DNA of 64,000 bases from Poecilobothrus nobilitatus (GCA_947095535.1 OX352772.1:164214615-164278614); one strand, 5' to 3'. Positions 31,560-45,710 are shown, counted from the stretch's first letter. Notes: generated from the letters alone by a model not told the origin. Numbers and translations: made by a program.

Positions 31560-34303
31560 AAAGTTGTTAATATTCACCTTGAATCTTTGCACATTGTTTA
31601 TTTATTTATTTATTTAACAAGAACCCAACCCTATAAGGGTAAGTGTTCCTGTTAGGCGCCGGAGACCGAGTGGAGAGAGCGTAGAGCCGACAAGGGGATC
31701 GTTTATTAGACGAATTGATCTATTTTTTAGTTTATTGAGAAATCCCAATGCCGTTTTAGAGGCTCCTGCCCAAATATTTGCATTGTACTCCATCTTTGGT
31801 ATTATATATGTTTTATAGATATTAAGGAAATCAGAAGATGAAAAGAAGGCTGTACAACGATACAGGAAACCCATACACTTAGCTGCATCTTTAGCTATAC
31901 CAAAAATATGATTGAACCAACTTATTTGATTTAGCTCCATTCCCAGGATGTTGTGCTCATCCGCATGTTGCAAAACTTCCTCTTGAAAAGTTAAAGTTGG
32001 GATTGAAGTGTTTCTTTTCCGAGACACTAAACAGCATTGAATTTTCTTAGAGTTAAAATCGAATCGACTCTGTTGATTTTGCCCCAATTTGAAATTTTGT
32101 CGAAATCGATATTTGGTTCAAGCGAAGCAGATCATAAGCGAAGCAGATCATTTACTGGCGTTGTGTTCATAAGAAGCAACGAGCGTGCTGTACTCCTCAA
32201 AACTATGGATTGGATTGGAAGTTATACTTAAAAGATCGTTTATAAATATTAGGAAGTGTCGGGGAGAGAACAGATTAATTTTGAATTGGTCTGAAGAATA
32301 ACCATCGCCCAGGACACGAATCGAACGATTCGAAAGAAAATCTCCAATCTATTTTACAAATACACCACCGAGGCCCATTGCTTTGCATTTAGCAATTAAA
32401 TCATTATGCCAAACTCGATCAAAAGCTTTATAATTTTTCAAAGCGACAACATCAGACCCCCGAATGGTGGAGCATTTCACAGAGGCATGTGAAGAGATCA
32501 TCTGCTGATTGATGGGTTCGGTACCCATATTGACGATCATGAAATAATCCTTAGTTATGTGAATATTTCAGAATCATTCTATTTATTAAATTTTCGATTA
32601 TATTTATTAAATTTTGGAAAGGACCGAAGTGATAGCAATAGGACGGTAGTTTGAGGGATCACTTTTTTCTCCCTTTTTGGGGATGGCATGTATGTGCGCT
32701 GTCTTTCACTTGGGAGGATATCAATCCAAAGAGAGGGATAAATAGAAGAGATTGCGCAATGGCTTCGCAATGGTAGAAAAAGCATTTTTTAAAACCGTGG
32801 CAGTAATACCATCCGGACCGGCTGACTTTTTTGTATCCAAATTTTAAGAGCTTTAAGAACTGCACGAGTTCTGAGACAAATTTTACCTAAGGAGCAGTCA
32901 ACCTCGGGAAGAATGCATAGTCTTTGTGTTGACTGGAGCAATGTTGATTTGGAGGCGAAATGTTTGGCAAGTAAATCTGCTTTTTCTCTGTGATCGTATA
33001 AAATTTCGTCATTGTTACTAACCAAAGGCGGAAACGAAGAACAGCAACTTTTACCGTTAAGACTCTTAGCAAAGGTCCAGAAAAATTTGCTATTTTTAGG
33101 GAGATACGAAAATTGTCTTCTCAACCGTCTGTTGTGCGAGAACTTTATCTTGTTGATAACTCTCCTACACCAGTTTCTAAACGCAATATAACTCGCCCTA
33201 TTAGCTTCATTCCTATCACTCTTGTAGACTTGAAAAGCTTCCTTCTTTTTAGATATTGCATTTACACAAATGTGATTAAACCAAGATTTGGGTGGCCTTT
33301 TAATACTTATCATAGAGTGAGGTATATAGGCTCTCATCCCTAGAAGAACTATTACACTAATCGTATTGGTTGCAAAGTCAACATTTCTGTTGCTAAAGCA
33401 CAAAGACCAATCAAAAGCTTTAAAAAATTCATTTAAACCTTCCCAGTTAGCATGGCTACAACGCCATACTATTTTTTTGGAACAGGTCTTTGACTGGTCT
33501 GAGCGCTAAGCTCGAAGCTAGTATTAATCAAGCAGTGGTCGGAACAACCAAGAGGAGAACTAACTGAGACCTTGTATTTCTCAGGATGTGTAGTCCGAAA
33601 CAAGTCCAGGAGATGACCAACCTGGGCTACACAGTCAGGAGTTCTAGTGGGATTTTGAATAAGTTGAGTGAGATGGAATAATGAAGCGAATAGCTCAACT
33701 TGGTTCCCAATTAAGTTTTGACTGGGAGAATTGTCATTAATTTGACAAGTGAGTCAGTTTCAATTATGGGTGTTGAAATCACCAGTCATGACAATTTCAG
33801 ATTCTGGATTTAATTCCAAAATTTCATTAATTTAGTTGGTGAGATTTTCAATCTCCGAAATAGACTCCAGTTCACTAGAGTTTGGAGACCTGTATAAGTT
33901 ACATAAATGAATTACGTGCCTAGCAACAATAAATTTTATCCAAATATAGTGGAACATTTGCTTGAAACATGTGAAACATGTGGAACATTTGCTTGAACAT
34001 GTCGCTGTAAGCGACATCATTTCTAACATAAAGAGCGACCCCCCTATGAGGTGCATAAAGTGAGACAAACGAGTAATTGTCAACGACAAATTTGTCGCCT
34101 TGGCCAACCACCTGGGTCTCACATAATGCTAAATTTGCTGGTTTTACTGAATTAAGATGGCCTTGGACGGCAAGAAAATTTGACTGCAGACCACGAACAT
34201 TGCAAAAATTTATGCTAAAGTTCGCAATGATTAATAGCAACAATAGGTTTGAAACTATATAAATAATATAATCAGAAAAATAAAAATGAAGATAAAAACA
34301 CAA
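31560..34303 (-). pseudogene. Jockey/CR1-group non-LTR retrotransposon ORF2 (endonuclease and RT), 5'-truncated
   Basis: Reads from 34303 leftwards. Endonuclease: INFCNVRGLQSNFLAVQGHL, ALCETQV, DNYSFVSLYAPHRGVALYV. The RT fingers at 33403-32789 include SYLPKNSKFFWTFAKSLNGK. Motif A at about 32450 is degenerate: KAFDRVWHNDLIAKCKAMG remains, but the catalytic Asp position reads Lys/Asn. Motif B and the catalytic Asp pair of motif C are lost (only STLVASY remains). The C-terminal part at 32087-31614 (LGMELNQISWFNHI, YKTYIIPKMEYNANIWAGAS) is well kept. A tattta-type tail ends near 31594. It is clearly dead. Relatives are at 1449-2160 and 61751-62530. Confidence 0.85.
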
Positions 34304-34810
34304 AAACCAAAAGATTCAATTATTTAAAGAATTTGGCAAACAAAGAGTAAATTAAAAAATTAACCAAAGTTAATTGAATTTATTTCTAATATTTTTGAAT
34401 GAAAAAAAATCATGTACATACTTACATTATGCAAATGGATGTATAAATGAATGTACATATATTTTTACGATTAATTCATTGCTTAGTTATTATTGTTATT
34501 GAAAAAAAAAATGATGTTAAATTATTAGAAGTTATTTTGCTTTGATATTATGTAAAATATTATGTAAAAAATCTGTGAATTTTGGCTATATACTTTTTGT
34601 ATAATAGCGGTCGATCCTCTGTTGGAGGCAGCTGATTTTTTTAAGATTACTATATCTACTTATATACATGCATATAAGTATCACGTATGTACTTTATGTT
34701 TATTATTTATATTGTGATTTATAATAATTAATAATAAATAATGTATGACCAAAAAAAAAAAAACTTATAAACAAATTGAATGAATTTGAAAAAAGAAAAA
34801 AGCAATTGTA
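34304..34810. other. No gene recognised
   Basis: AT-rich sequence with poly-A stretches and TACATACAT-like strings. Confidence 0.4.
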
Positions 34811-35780
34811 TAGGGTCTTTCAAATTGAGCTTTCAAAAGTAAAAAATTAAAAGACATAGAATTTGAATTGAAACTGGAAAAGTTTTTATTTTAGTACAAT
34901 GTACAATGTAAGTACAATGTTTGCCATTTATACTCTGAAAATGATATAAATGATATCTGTGACCACCTCTTGCGTCTCTACAATAGCTAATTCTTTTATC
35001 AAAATTTTCGGTCATATTCCGCCATAGTTGCGGCTCTATCTCACCAATAACTCGAATAATTTCTGTTTTCAATGCTTTAACATTTCGAAGATTATCCTTG
35101 TAGACCTGTCTATTCACATAGCCTCAGAAAAAGAAGTCTAACAGTGTCAAATCGCAGGATTTTGAAAGTCAATCCACGCCACCGAATCTGGAAATAACAC
35201 GGTCTGGAAACTTTTTATGCAGTAATTGCAGTGTTTCTCTGGCTGTATGATACGGAGCCCCGTCTTGTCAAAACCACATGTCCTCAGTATCAATATTTTC
35301 CAGTTTTGGCCATAAAAAAGTTATGATCATGTCGGGATATCTGGTACCGTTAACGATTATGGTTCTTCCACACCACAATGCACACCAAACAGTGACTATT
35401 TGTAGATGCGTTGGCTTCTTGGATCACGCGAGGGTTTTCCTCTTCCCAAATATGGCAGTTTTGTTTATAGCCACCGATCTAGAAATGGGCTTCGTCCGAA
35501 AACATGATTTTTTTTTTTAAAATCGTCGTTTTTGGCAAAGTTGGCAAAGTCCTAACGCATGGAATGATCTTGTGGGAGCAATTCCTGTGTCAATTGAACT
35601 TCTTACACAACGAGACATTTCTTACACATCGACCATTTTCATAAAATAATTCAATAATTTCAACACGTTGTTGTAATGTATACGACTCCTTCAACTGTCA
35701 AAATGACATTGACATGCGTTCAATGTATTAAGTTTATTACACAGACACCTATTTTTGAAAACTCAATTTGAAAATCCCTT
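34811..35780 (-). mobile_element. Tc1/mariner-superfamily transposon, 970 bp, inactive
   Basis: Terminal inverted repeats of about 28 bp: left 'agggtctttcaaattgag', right (complement) 'agggattttcaaattgag'. TA lies outside each end, the expected target duplication. The minus strand encodes transposase pieces in order: MFSDEAHF (first Asp), CHIWEEENPRVIQEA, MWFDQDGAPYHTARETLQLL (second Asp), then CDLTLLDFFF and GYVNRQVYKDN near the third acidic residue, and RVIGEIEPQLW at the end. Frameshifts and stops separate them, and the DNA-binding N-terminus is mostly gone (VEIIELFYENGRCVRN remains). The element is a recognisable but dead copy. Confidence 0.85.
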
Positions 35781-36365
35781 TAAATAAGTCACTTTTGACA
35801 AATGAATTAAAAAGGTTAATTTAACAGTAATAATAAGTATAATTCATCTTTTGTTTCCATTTTTTTTAAAATTTTATCTGTTGAAATATTTTTATTTCAT
35901 GGATATTTTAAATCAAGAAAAATAATATTTTGAATTCGGAAAATAATACGTACTTGGAAAAATCTTTTTTTTTCAAATGAAGAGGAATTTTTTTTCCTGT
36001 AAGATATAAAAATATAGTATAGCGAAATGTTTTTGTTTTAAAAAAATTAAACTCATTATTAAAATTTTATTTAAATGAGTTCATAAAATTTTGCTGCATT
36101 AAGTATTAAAATTCTTTTTAATAAAATAAATTTTTTTTGAAATAAATTGAAAATTTTTCCTATTAAGTAACATATTAAATTAAACTCATTATTAAAATCT
36201 TTGATTTTTGATGAGAATTTTGTTAATAAACAGAAAGTTTTACGGTTGATATTAAACATAAAAAAAATATTTGGAAATTAAATAAGAAAAAAAAACAAAG
36301 TAAATTAAATTTTTTAACTTAAATAAACTAAAGAATACTTAGTTGTTCTAAAAATAGAAGAATTA
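35781..36365. other. No gene recognised
   Basis: AT-rich sequence. The frame 36071-36259 on the minus strand is Phe/Lys/Ile-rich without motif. Confidence 0.4.
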
Positions 36366-37000
36366 GCCTTAGCTTATAAATTCAGAGTAACGTTAAATTT
36401 AATAAAAGGTGTTTCAATTTTTGATAGGAAAAACCCAAACGTTCTCCCAGAGTTTATAGAAAGAGTAAAATTCATTTTAAAAACCGTAAATATGTTTAAC
36501 AAAAACACATCCTGTATTCTATTAGATTATATAAGGGAAAGAATCACAGAAAAGATAAGATTATCAATACAAATACTTCGATTGAAATAAAGAGAACTTT
36601 AATTACAAATCACGGAGAAAATTTGTCTCCACATGAATTAATGGATAAAATCCATTATTGTCGCGTAATTTCTAATATTGAAGAATTTTACGAATCTATT
36701 AATAGGCTACTTACCAGAATCAATAATTGTTATAGGTTAAACGCAATTAATGTATATAACAATGTAACCGAGAGCAATAAAAGAATTGCTCTAGATACTT
36801 TTAAAAATAATCTCCCAGAACCAGCACGCAGTGTAATTTTAAGCAGAAATTCTACTAAATTAAGAAACCCAAATACGAACATATAGGCTTCAACAATAGA
36901 AAAAGTAACTATAGTCCAAATTATCAACCACATTCAAATCCAAATTTCCAAACTTATTCAACCCAAAATTCTGAAAGAAGTTCACCAAACTAAATTAATA
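36366..37000 (+). pseudogene. Gypsy-type LTR retrotransposon gag fragment
   Basis: In pieces: LPEFIERVKFILKTVN (about 36440), an interrupted stretch, then from 36623 CRVISNIEEFYESINRLL and ALDTFKNNLPEPARSVIL followed by SRNSTKLR. The pattern 'AL..F...LPEP.R..(I/V)...(R)(N)...L' is typical of gag of insect Gypsy-group elements (family knowledge). No protease, RT or LTR is seen; family A repeat copy 3 begins 110 bp downstream. It is frameshifted. Confidence 0.65.
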
Positions 37001-37109
37001 AATATATATAGGTACATGCCTTATATTTATATGCATATACATACTTATTTATCTGTATATTATATACAATAATTATGCATAATATTATATATGTTTTATA
37101 ATCTAAAAG

Positions 37110-38676
37110 AAACGAGGAAGAATACAGTTGCCTTTGTCAACTCTTAGATACCCGTACGAACCGTTAGTATGCTCACAGCCTGTCACTCTGCTTACAATAT
37201 TATTTTTTAAATATTTTAGTATTTTAAAATAATTTGGGTGAATTTTATAATTTCTAGAATTATGGGTTGTAGATATATTCAAACTATATGTTTATACATT
37301 CTTCAAAAGCAAATTCTAACTTTCCACATAACGATTATCAATCCAAAACTTTTTCAAATATTCTATAGTACCATTTAATACTAAGCGGTAAATATATATT
37401 AAATTTACTTAGTACAAAATAATAAATATAATTTTAAATATTATATTATATTATATTTAAATATTCCATTGACAGAATAATTTCTTATAAGTACAATAAA
37501 ATACATATATGTGTGTCAATACGGCGCTATATAATATACATCTATACTCTTATCATTCATTCACTAGTGACATATACGATATGTAAATAAACATGATATT
37601 ATATAAGTATGTATATATATCATATAAATAAAAATTCTTCAAGCAACCGTTATGTTGTTTATTTATTTAAATTTTTTGTACTACGCATTATATCCTCAAC
37701 AATTTCAAATTATCGAGTAAAACAAATACAAAAAATTTGTTGAAGAAATTTGTTAGAAAATTTGAAAAAATCAAGTAAGACTTTCGTCAATTATAAAGTA
37801 ACCATATATTATTAAAAAAAGTTGTTAACAGAAATAAGAGTATAATGTTGAAGCTTTAATTTTTGTGTAGTACTTCAAAAAAATTTTAACAGGTGTTCAA
37901 GTTACAGGTGTTTAAAAATTGGAAATTTTCAGTTTTTGACCCCTTACAGCTCCTAAACGGGGGGTGATACAAAAAAAAATTCTGAAATGACTCATACTTA
38001 TTTTCAAAGATCTAACTTCTGTCAACATTTCAAGTTTCCAACTTAAACCGTTTAGAAGATAGAAGGGTTACAGGATTTTGCAAAATTTTAGTTTCGCATA
38101 ACGGTAAATTAAGACACCGTATGCCAAAAATATATATTTATTGTATATATAGTTTTAAAGCTAATAAAAGTAGTAATCGTTTGGCGTTTTCAAAATGAAG
38201 ATATAGTTTATACAACTTGTGCTATAGCAATTTAAATATAGAGCTTTTTTGAACCTTTGGGGAGCTGTAGCTCCGTAACAGGTGGGGCTACGAAAAAAAG
38301 TTATTAAAAATAAAATTAATATTTTTGTGAGATCTATGAGCAGTTAAAATTTCATAGCTCTATTTCAAAAAAAATGTCGAGATCTAAAAGTTAGTTGTTC
38401 GGGAGCTACCCTAAGTTTTGGTCCAAACTCAACCAAAAAAAATGGGAAACCTACAAATTACTCCCAGAATATTTTGTGTAAATTTCAAGATTCTAGCTTT
38501 CTTAGTTTTTGAGTTAGCATGCTGACGGACGGACGGACGGACGGACATGGCTCAAAAGTCTTAGATTTTTTTTCTGATCCGATCCATACCTTTGAAGGTA
38601 TATCTAGCTCGCTTATTTCGAGGTGTTACAAACGGAGGAGTAATTTTATTATACCCGATCCTATCGTACGGGTATA
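37110..38676 (-). repeat. Dispersed (GTCC)n element, family A copy 3
   Basis: Full-length inverted copy, collinear with 13631-15200. The right end holds the head (complement of TATACCCGTACGATAGGATC) and the (GGAC)n tract at 38524-38546; the left end is 'aaacgaggaagaatacagtt'. It lacks the family D insertion. Confidence 0.9.
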
Positions 38677-39655
38677 AAAATTAGTAATTTAAATTTAATT
38701 ACTGATCAGATCATCATATTATATTAAAGAACAAAAAAAAAAATAAAGAAAATTTACCTATTATAACTTTATTGTAACGAATTTATGTATTAAACAAAAA
38801 CAAATTTTTTTTTATATAGGAAGTACATTACTAATTTCTTTACAAATATGTATTAACTTAATACTGTAACACTTATATTAATTTCGGAGACCAAAATATC
38901 TTAGGGGTGAAGGTGTTACATACAATTCGTTCAATTACCATCCCTACATGTAAAGATAATGGTATTTTGTGCATAAAGAGAGCAACTTAAACATTTGCAT
39001 ACACTGCATTTTTTTACAAATATAAATTAAATATTAATCAAATTTTTGTAAGAAAAGGAACAACTTAAACACAAGTTGTTTCTTTTTAAATTTGAAGTTT
39101 GAACATAAAGGAAGAAAGTACAAATAATAAATCGACTTTCATTTCTTAACCATATAGTTAAATGTATATACTACATACTTTGGCTTTTACTTGGTTGTAA
39201 CAAATAGAAATAAGAAAAAAAATATAACTATTAAGCTAAATGTATATACATACTATATAATATACACGTTGGCTTATGTTTGGTTGTTGCAAATAGAAAA
39301 ACATTTGTAGATACATCAATTGACATACAAATAAAAACAAAAGAACAATAAAAATAAAACAAAGAAATAAGCTCAACTTGATTTTACTAGGTATACCAAA
39401 AGTACGGTCATCTTTTTACGAAATATCGCAAATACGATCTTGGAGTGATTTCAAATTAACAAAATTGACCTTCATGAATACGTGACTACTTTATGTATAT
39501 GATTTCTTTATGAGATACCTAATTTGAAAATGTCAAATTAAAAAAATCAAAAATGTTAAATTAAAAATTTATAAGCCTTATGCTAAGATCTAAAACATTT
39601 TATATAACAATATTCATTTTATTTTATTATAAAAATCAAACATATATTATTATAT
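38677..39655. other. No gene recognised
   Basis: AT-rich sequence with two similar strings, 'aatgtatatactacatactt' (about 39161) and 'aatgtatatacatactatat' (about 39239), each followed by 'ggctt(t/a)' and '(a)cttggttgt'-like sequence. This is a weak direct repeat. No ORF. Confidence 0.4.
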
Positions 39656-40710
39656 ATGATATATTATATGAATAAAAATATCCCTATTAACAACATTAAC
39701 AACAGAATAAACGAAGTATTTGAAAAGAAAAAATCCTGTTCTGCACTATTTTTAGACATAGACATAGCTTTCGATAAAGTGTGGCACACTGGTCTGTTAT
39801 ATAAACTTAAAAAGAATCTGCCATATCAATATTATCAAATATTAAAATCATATCTTGAAAACAGAAAATTCATTGTTAAATATGGAAATGAGTACACTTC
39901 GCAGAGAAACATTACATCAAGAGTACCTTAAGGAAGCATTTTGGGTCCTACTTTATATCTGTTGTACATAGCAGATATGCCAATAAGTAATGGCGCAAGT
40001 ATTGTTACATTTGCTGACCACACTGCTATAATGTCAAGTAGTAAATATCGTAAAATAGCGTCGAAGAAACTTCAATTAAGTTTAAATATCATTTAACAGT
40101 GGTTAACAACTTGGAGGATAAAAGTGAATGAAATGAAGTCGGCTCATATCACATTTAGCAAAATAAAAGGAATATGTCCAACTGTTATCATAAATAATAA
40201 AATAATACCACAAAGTGAATCAGTGAAATATCTTGGCTTACACTTAGACTGCAAGCTCACCTAGAAAAAACACATACTATACAAAAGTAAATAATTAAGG
40301 ACTAAATTTAGAAGCATATATTGGCTAATGGAGCGCACTTCTTAACAATCACTTGAAAACAAAATTATAGTATACAAAGCAATTTTAATGCCCATATGAA
40401 CATATGGCATTAAATTATGGGGAACAGTTAGCAACTCAAATGTGGAACTGCTGGAAAGGTTCCAATCTAAGGTTTTACTCACGTTAGATAACGCTCCATG
40501 TCAGAAACTCTTCAATAAGAAAAGATCTACACGTACGTTCAGTAAAAGAAATTATAACCATAATTAGCAAGAGCTATAATGAAGGACTACAATGCCATCC
40601 AAATCAACTAGTATACCACCTATTACATTCAAACTATACCAAAAAACTACAACGCTACAAGCCAATAATAAATTTGATAAATCGTTTTCAAGCAGAAGCT
40701 AGTTCCTAAT
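39656..40710 (+). pseudogene. Jockey-clade non-LTR retrotransposon RT fragment
   Basis: RT palm: motif A ALFLDIDIAFDKVWHTGLLY, then YQYYQILKSYLENRKFIVKY. Motif B RVP-stop-GSILGPTLYLLYIAD has a stop where Gln is usual. Motif C region TFADHTAIM has the second catalytic Asp replaced. Then LSLNII, QWLTTWRIKVNEMKSAHITF and SVKYLGLHLDCKLT. Stops and frameshifts occur throughout. The 'FDKVWH.GLLYKLK' wording is characteristic of the Jockey clade. It is truncated at both ends. Confidence 0.85.
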
Positions 40711-41439
40711 AAACTATAATAATTTAACAAAAAATTAATAAATAAATAAATTATTAAGTGTATAATACTTGGTGTTGATTGACTTACATGTGAATGAATT
40801 TTTATGTAATTTTCAAAATTATATTGTTACAATCAAGGTTTTCTAAAAAAAAATTAATAGGTGATATTTCTAACATTAAAGTCTGTGAAATCACAAAAAA
40901 TATTAAATTTATAGGTGATATTTGTAACATTAAAGTCTATGAAATCACAAAAAAAGTTGTAGACAATAGGTATTAAGTATTCTAAAAAGTTTAGCTTAGG
41001 TATGGGTATAAATGCACCAATCTTGTTCTGTTATTTCTTGCCTTTAATGTTACAAATATTGCCTTTAATTTTCTCCTTGCCACTGTTATAAGGATCATAG
41101 GACATCCACTAAGTCATTATTTATATTTGGCTAAACTTCACTTTGGGGAATCATTAATTTCGCTAAGCCTTTGATTACTCGGCTGTAGCTATTGTACAGT
41201 CCTATATGAGACCTTTCGTTTATTTTTATGAAATCTAATATCTTGTACAAGAATTATGTCTTATTATTATTTTATTATATATTACAATATGATATTAATT
41301 ATAATTTATAGGACCTTTATACTTATATTTAATTCAATTATATTACACTAATTTAGAAAAATCTATATTATTTTTTATTGACTGATGTCTTAATTTTTTT
41401 TTTTTTAACTTTAAAATATTTTAATACAATAATAATATT

Positions 41440-42110
41440 TATACCCGTATGATAAGGATCGGGTATCTTAAAATTGCTCTTCTGCTTGTAACACCTCGTA
41501 AGAATATTTTGCTTGTAACACAAAATATTCTTACAACAATTTGTAGGCTCCCTATTTTTTTGGTTGACATCCGACCAAAACTTCGGGTAGTTCTCGAACA
41601 CCTAACTTTTAGATCCCCACATTTTTTTTGAAATAGTGACATGAAATTTTAACTGCTGATAGATATCATAAACATATTAATTTTATTATTCACAACTTTT
41701 TTCTATAGCCCTATTTATTATTTATTATTTACTATTTAAATTTACCGTTATGTTAAAACCAAATTTTGCTTGATATTTCTTTACAAGAAAGAACTTTTAG
41801 AATTAGGTTAAGTTTCCTCAGACAATTTTTTGGTACCAGCCTCTTTTTGAGAGTTACTACGCCCCAAAAATTGAAAATTTGCTATTATTAGACACCTTAA
41901 ACATTTTTTTTCGGCAAGACATGAAAATTAAAGGTTCAATAATATATTTTTACGTGTGTTAACGGATTTTCTTAGTTATATAGGGTTCCGGAATTACAGC
42001 CCCTCAAAATTCCAGAAAAGCCCTATTTACACATTTTTTCTTATTTACATGAAAATTTACATGAATAGAGCCATGCAATTTTAACCGCTGGTGGATATCA
42101 TAAAAATAGG
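41440..42110 (+). repeat. Family A/D composite repeat fragment
   Basis: Starts TATACCCGTATGATAAGGATC (family A head, without the (GTCC)n tract) and passes through the family A 'gaacacctaacttttagatc' segment. It then runs into family D-like sequence ('tttaccgttatgttaaaacc', 'cctcagacaattttttggta') and ends near 42110. It is a rearranged or related subfamily copy. Confidence 0.7.
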
Positions 42111-43619
42111 CACTTTAAGATAGACAGTCAGATATTTATTTAAATAATTAAATCTACGAACAAATTTATGGTCCAAAATTTATTTTCGTTTCGGACATGG
42201 GTTGTATTGTCATTTTTATTTTACCAAAAAACTTTTCAATCTTGTCATCTTCTACTGTACAGTCATACCACAAGAAATGAAAAGACAAATATCGAACATT
42301 ATTTAACTTATTTAGAAGAATGTTTTGATATTAAGTAAACTGTACTTTTAAATTTTTGAAAACGAATATTGAAAACGACTTAATAAAATTGATGTTAGGT
42401 TTGACAATACTTTACTTAAACAATGTAAAAAAAATTAAATGTTTACATACATAAATTACAAGCAGACCAAAATAAATTACTTAAAAATATTCTTTATATT
42501 CTACAATGTTACAGCATTATAAATTCTACTGCAGGTCGATACCTTTCCGTTTAAAATTGTGCATCATTACGCTTTAATTCTAATTGCATCAATAATCAAT
42601 AATATTATGGATCTTCACATGTTACTACAATTTCTAATAATAACCACAATTACAATACAGTATTAATTATGGGTTCAAGATTTTCATAAATTTTTCTCTT
42701 CGAATTAAAAAATTATGACTCAAATATTGTTTTCTTACTATATATAACAAAAATAAAAATATATTTTGTTCTTAAAATCGTTGAAAACACGCGAAACTAT
42801 ACTGTAAAGTTAACTAATCAAAAACCTAAAAATAGCATTTCCTTATTTATATTATTTTACAAATAGGTATAAACCATTCGATTTGATTTTTTTTTCATTT
42901 TTCCACTTCTTTAAGAGGCTTAGACCACCCGCAAACTCCTTTAATATTCATATTTCAAAAAACCTCAGTTTCTGGTATTATGAATTTAACTAAACCGTTA
43001 ATTACACACCTATAGCTAGTGTACAAGACTATGAAACTCAAATATTTCTATTTGCACGCCATATATTATCTTATACAAGAATTTTTTTATTTTCATTTTA
43101 TTATATATTACATTATGATATTAATTATAGGATATAAATATAACTATTTTTATTTATCTATATATTATAATAAAAATCTATCTAATCTTTTATTAAACAA
43201 TATGACTCAACCGAAATTTAAGCCTTTGAGTATTGTGAGCAATTATCTCTACTAAAAAAACTTTTCACTCCATTACGTTTTCCTGTTCACAATTTTTTTT
43301 TATATCGATAAATTATAGAAAATTTTTTAAATATGAAGGGTTTTCCCTTCAGCTATGTCCAGCTATGTCCATCCCGAACTGATCGCAAGAGCAGAAAAAC
43401 TTAATATTTGTCTTTTTTTTAATAGGGGTATTTACATATTATATAAACATATACATATATATAAATATATATATATATATACCTTTTTTAAGTAAGTTCA
43501 TTATGTATTTCTTTATTGCTAAAATTTTATAATTATATGTAACAAAACTAATATTAAATAGTATTTTAAAATTAATTAACAAATTTAAATAAATCTAATA
43601 AAAATAATTAACAATCATA
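42111..43619. other. No gene recognised
   Basis: AT-rich sequence. Contains a (TA)n run near 43450-43480. The frame 43019-43255 is Tyr/Ile/Phe-rich and looks like chance. Confidence 0.45.
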
Positions 43620-44000
43620 AACACCTCGCCAAGATCAAAAGGAACTGGTGCTGAGGTACTAAACAAAAATTTGTACAAAAGAATAAATAGTGAGTTTAAT
43701 AATGATATTCAAAGTAATTTTCCGCTTTTAAGTTGCATGTATGTTATAACTATTGCGTAAAAGTGTTATAGTTGGCTCTTATGTACTTTAAGGCCCTACT
43801 TTTGAATTTAGTGGGGTTGATAATTTCTGTAATGGAGTGGTAGCAGATTAAATGTGCGAATTGCAAAACGAATCAAATTTTTTAGATGCTTTTGAGTTTT
43901 ATTACGTGAAAGCTCTATCTGAATTCTAATTCTTGTTGATCTACCTGTGATGTGCATTCTGTTAGTAATTTTTGTATTATTATACATGTATATAGGCATT
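43620..44000 (-). pseudogene. Non-LTR retrotransposon ORF2 3'-end fragment
   Basis: The minus strand reads ITNRMHITGRSTRIRIQI, then KTQKHLKNLIRFAIRTFNLL and PLHYRNY. Such 'K...K..S.(I/L)...A.(R/K).(F/W)N.LP...R' wording is common at the end of ORF2 or related ORFs of CR1-like elements. Only about 60 residues remain in frame. The identity rests on a weak motif. Confidence 0.4.
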
Positions 44001-44920
44001 ATTAACTGTATATTTGTAAATTTTATGTATTATTATTTTGTTATAATATGTACGTCCAAATTTTAAGCACAAAATTATAAAGTTGAAAAAAACGTAGTTT
44101 CTACACAAAATAAATTTCGTTTTAGTGAAAACGACTAAGAAAAAAATTGTGTTAAAATGAGGGCTAACCTAAAAATTTGATGGATCAAAAAGTGTTCTAT
44201 GAAAAAGTTGTTGCTCTTTATTTGTGTAACAACTTTCCCTTAATAAATTTTTTCATAATATTTTTTTTGTTGCAAAATATTCGCAAAAAATTTAAAAATG
44301 GCTATATTAAAGTGGAACTAGGGAGTGGCACCAAATTCTACCAAAAGCTTTTCAATCCGAGATAATTATCCACTTCAAAATCTTAAATATGAATTTTTAT
44401 CGATTTCTTTTCAGCAAAATATTTGAGGTTCAAAATTTTGGTGCCATCACAATATACGCGAATAAGTGATCGATAAAAAAATAAAAATTCTTCGTAATTT
44501 CTAAAACAGTGTAATTTAAAATTATATATTGTAATAATTATAATTTAAATTGACATTGAAATTTAAATTTATTACAAAAAATAAATTTCTTTAAAATTAT
44601 TCTTAAACATATTTTTTAAAAGAATATATTTATTTATTAATTTTCCATAACAAAAGTTTTTTAAAATCAATTTTTTATTAACCTCCTAATTCTAATAAAA
44701 AACCATTTCTTCTAAAACTTAAATTTTTTAATTATTTTTCTTTATAATTACTATAATATTATACCGAAAACAAAAAACAAAAACAACAAAAAGTTCTTCC
44801 TCACATTTTTAATTATTATGCCAATTAATCGTTTTATAAATCTTATTGTATTACATCAAAATTCCATTAAAAAATTATAGCGAAAGTATCCATTTGATTT
44901 TTAATACATACATAGTTTTT
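44001..44920. other. No gene recognised
   Basis: Very AT-rich sequence; nothing coding or repeated within the window was seen. Confidence 0.4.
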
Positions 44921-45710
44921 TTGGCACATTTCCAAAATAATTTTGAAAAAATGTATCTATTAGTTTCTCCCTGTCCGTCCGTCTGTTTAAAAAACTTCTA
45001 AGCTGTTAAAGATAGAGAAAAAAAAATTAACCATGGATATTTCTCATAAAATTATTAATGTTGTAAAAGAACTTTTTCATGTAGCCCCATCCATTACGGG
45101 GCTACAGCCCCTCAAACTTTGAAAAAGCCCATTTTTAAATGCGCATATATCATGTTCTGCTTAAAATTTTTTCAATCTAAAAACGCCATTGCACAGGAAT
45201 TCTCTTTATCGTTCTAAATTACAAGATTTTTAAATTTACTGTTATGTGAAAACCAAATTTTGCATAATTTTTCTACATAACTTCGGCACTCTTTTAGATA
45301 GGAACTTGAAATTTTGAACTAAGAAAGAACTTTTAGAATTAGTAGAAGTTTCCTCAGAAATTTTTTTTGGACCACCCCCGGTTTATGATCTATTAGGGCT
45401 CATAAAATTAAAATTAGCTTTTTTTAGACATCTGTAACTTAGGCACCTGTACACTTTTTTCTTCGGCAAGACATAAAAATTTAAACTCCAGTGATATATT
45501 TTTACGTGTGTTAAGGGTTGTTTTTAGTTATATAGGATTCCAGAGTTGCAGCCCCTAAAAATTTCAAAAAAAGTGTTATTTTCACATTTTTTCTTATTAA
45601 TTATATGAAATTTTGAAATTTTGGGTGCAAGTCAAAAATTCTAAACAGTTTATATTACCTTTTGGAAATGAGTGATTTTAAAAACCGTTGCTTTACATTC
45701 TGCCTTGTTT
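44921..45710 (+). repeat. Family D repeat, copy 2
   Basis: Begins 'ttggcacatttccaaaataa', has a short (GTCC)n tract at 44973-44984 and ends 'ctttacattctgccttgttt'. It matches 8291-10082 but has a single unit instead of the 477-bp tandem array. Confidence 0.8.

Noticed and set aside
32037..32231. Plus-strand frame inside the 31.6-34.3 kb retrotransposon
   Set aside because: Shadow of the minus-strand RT frame.
43019..43255. 78-codon Tyr/Ile/Phe-rich frame
   Set aside because: Composition explained by AT-rich DNA; no signal sequence pattern or homology recognised.
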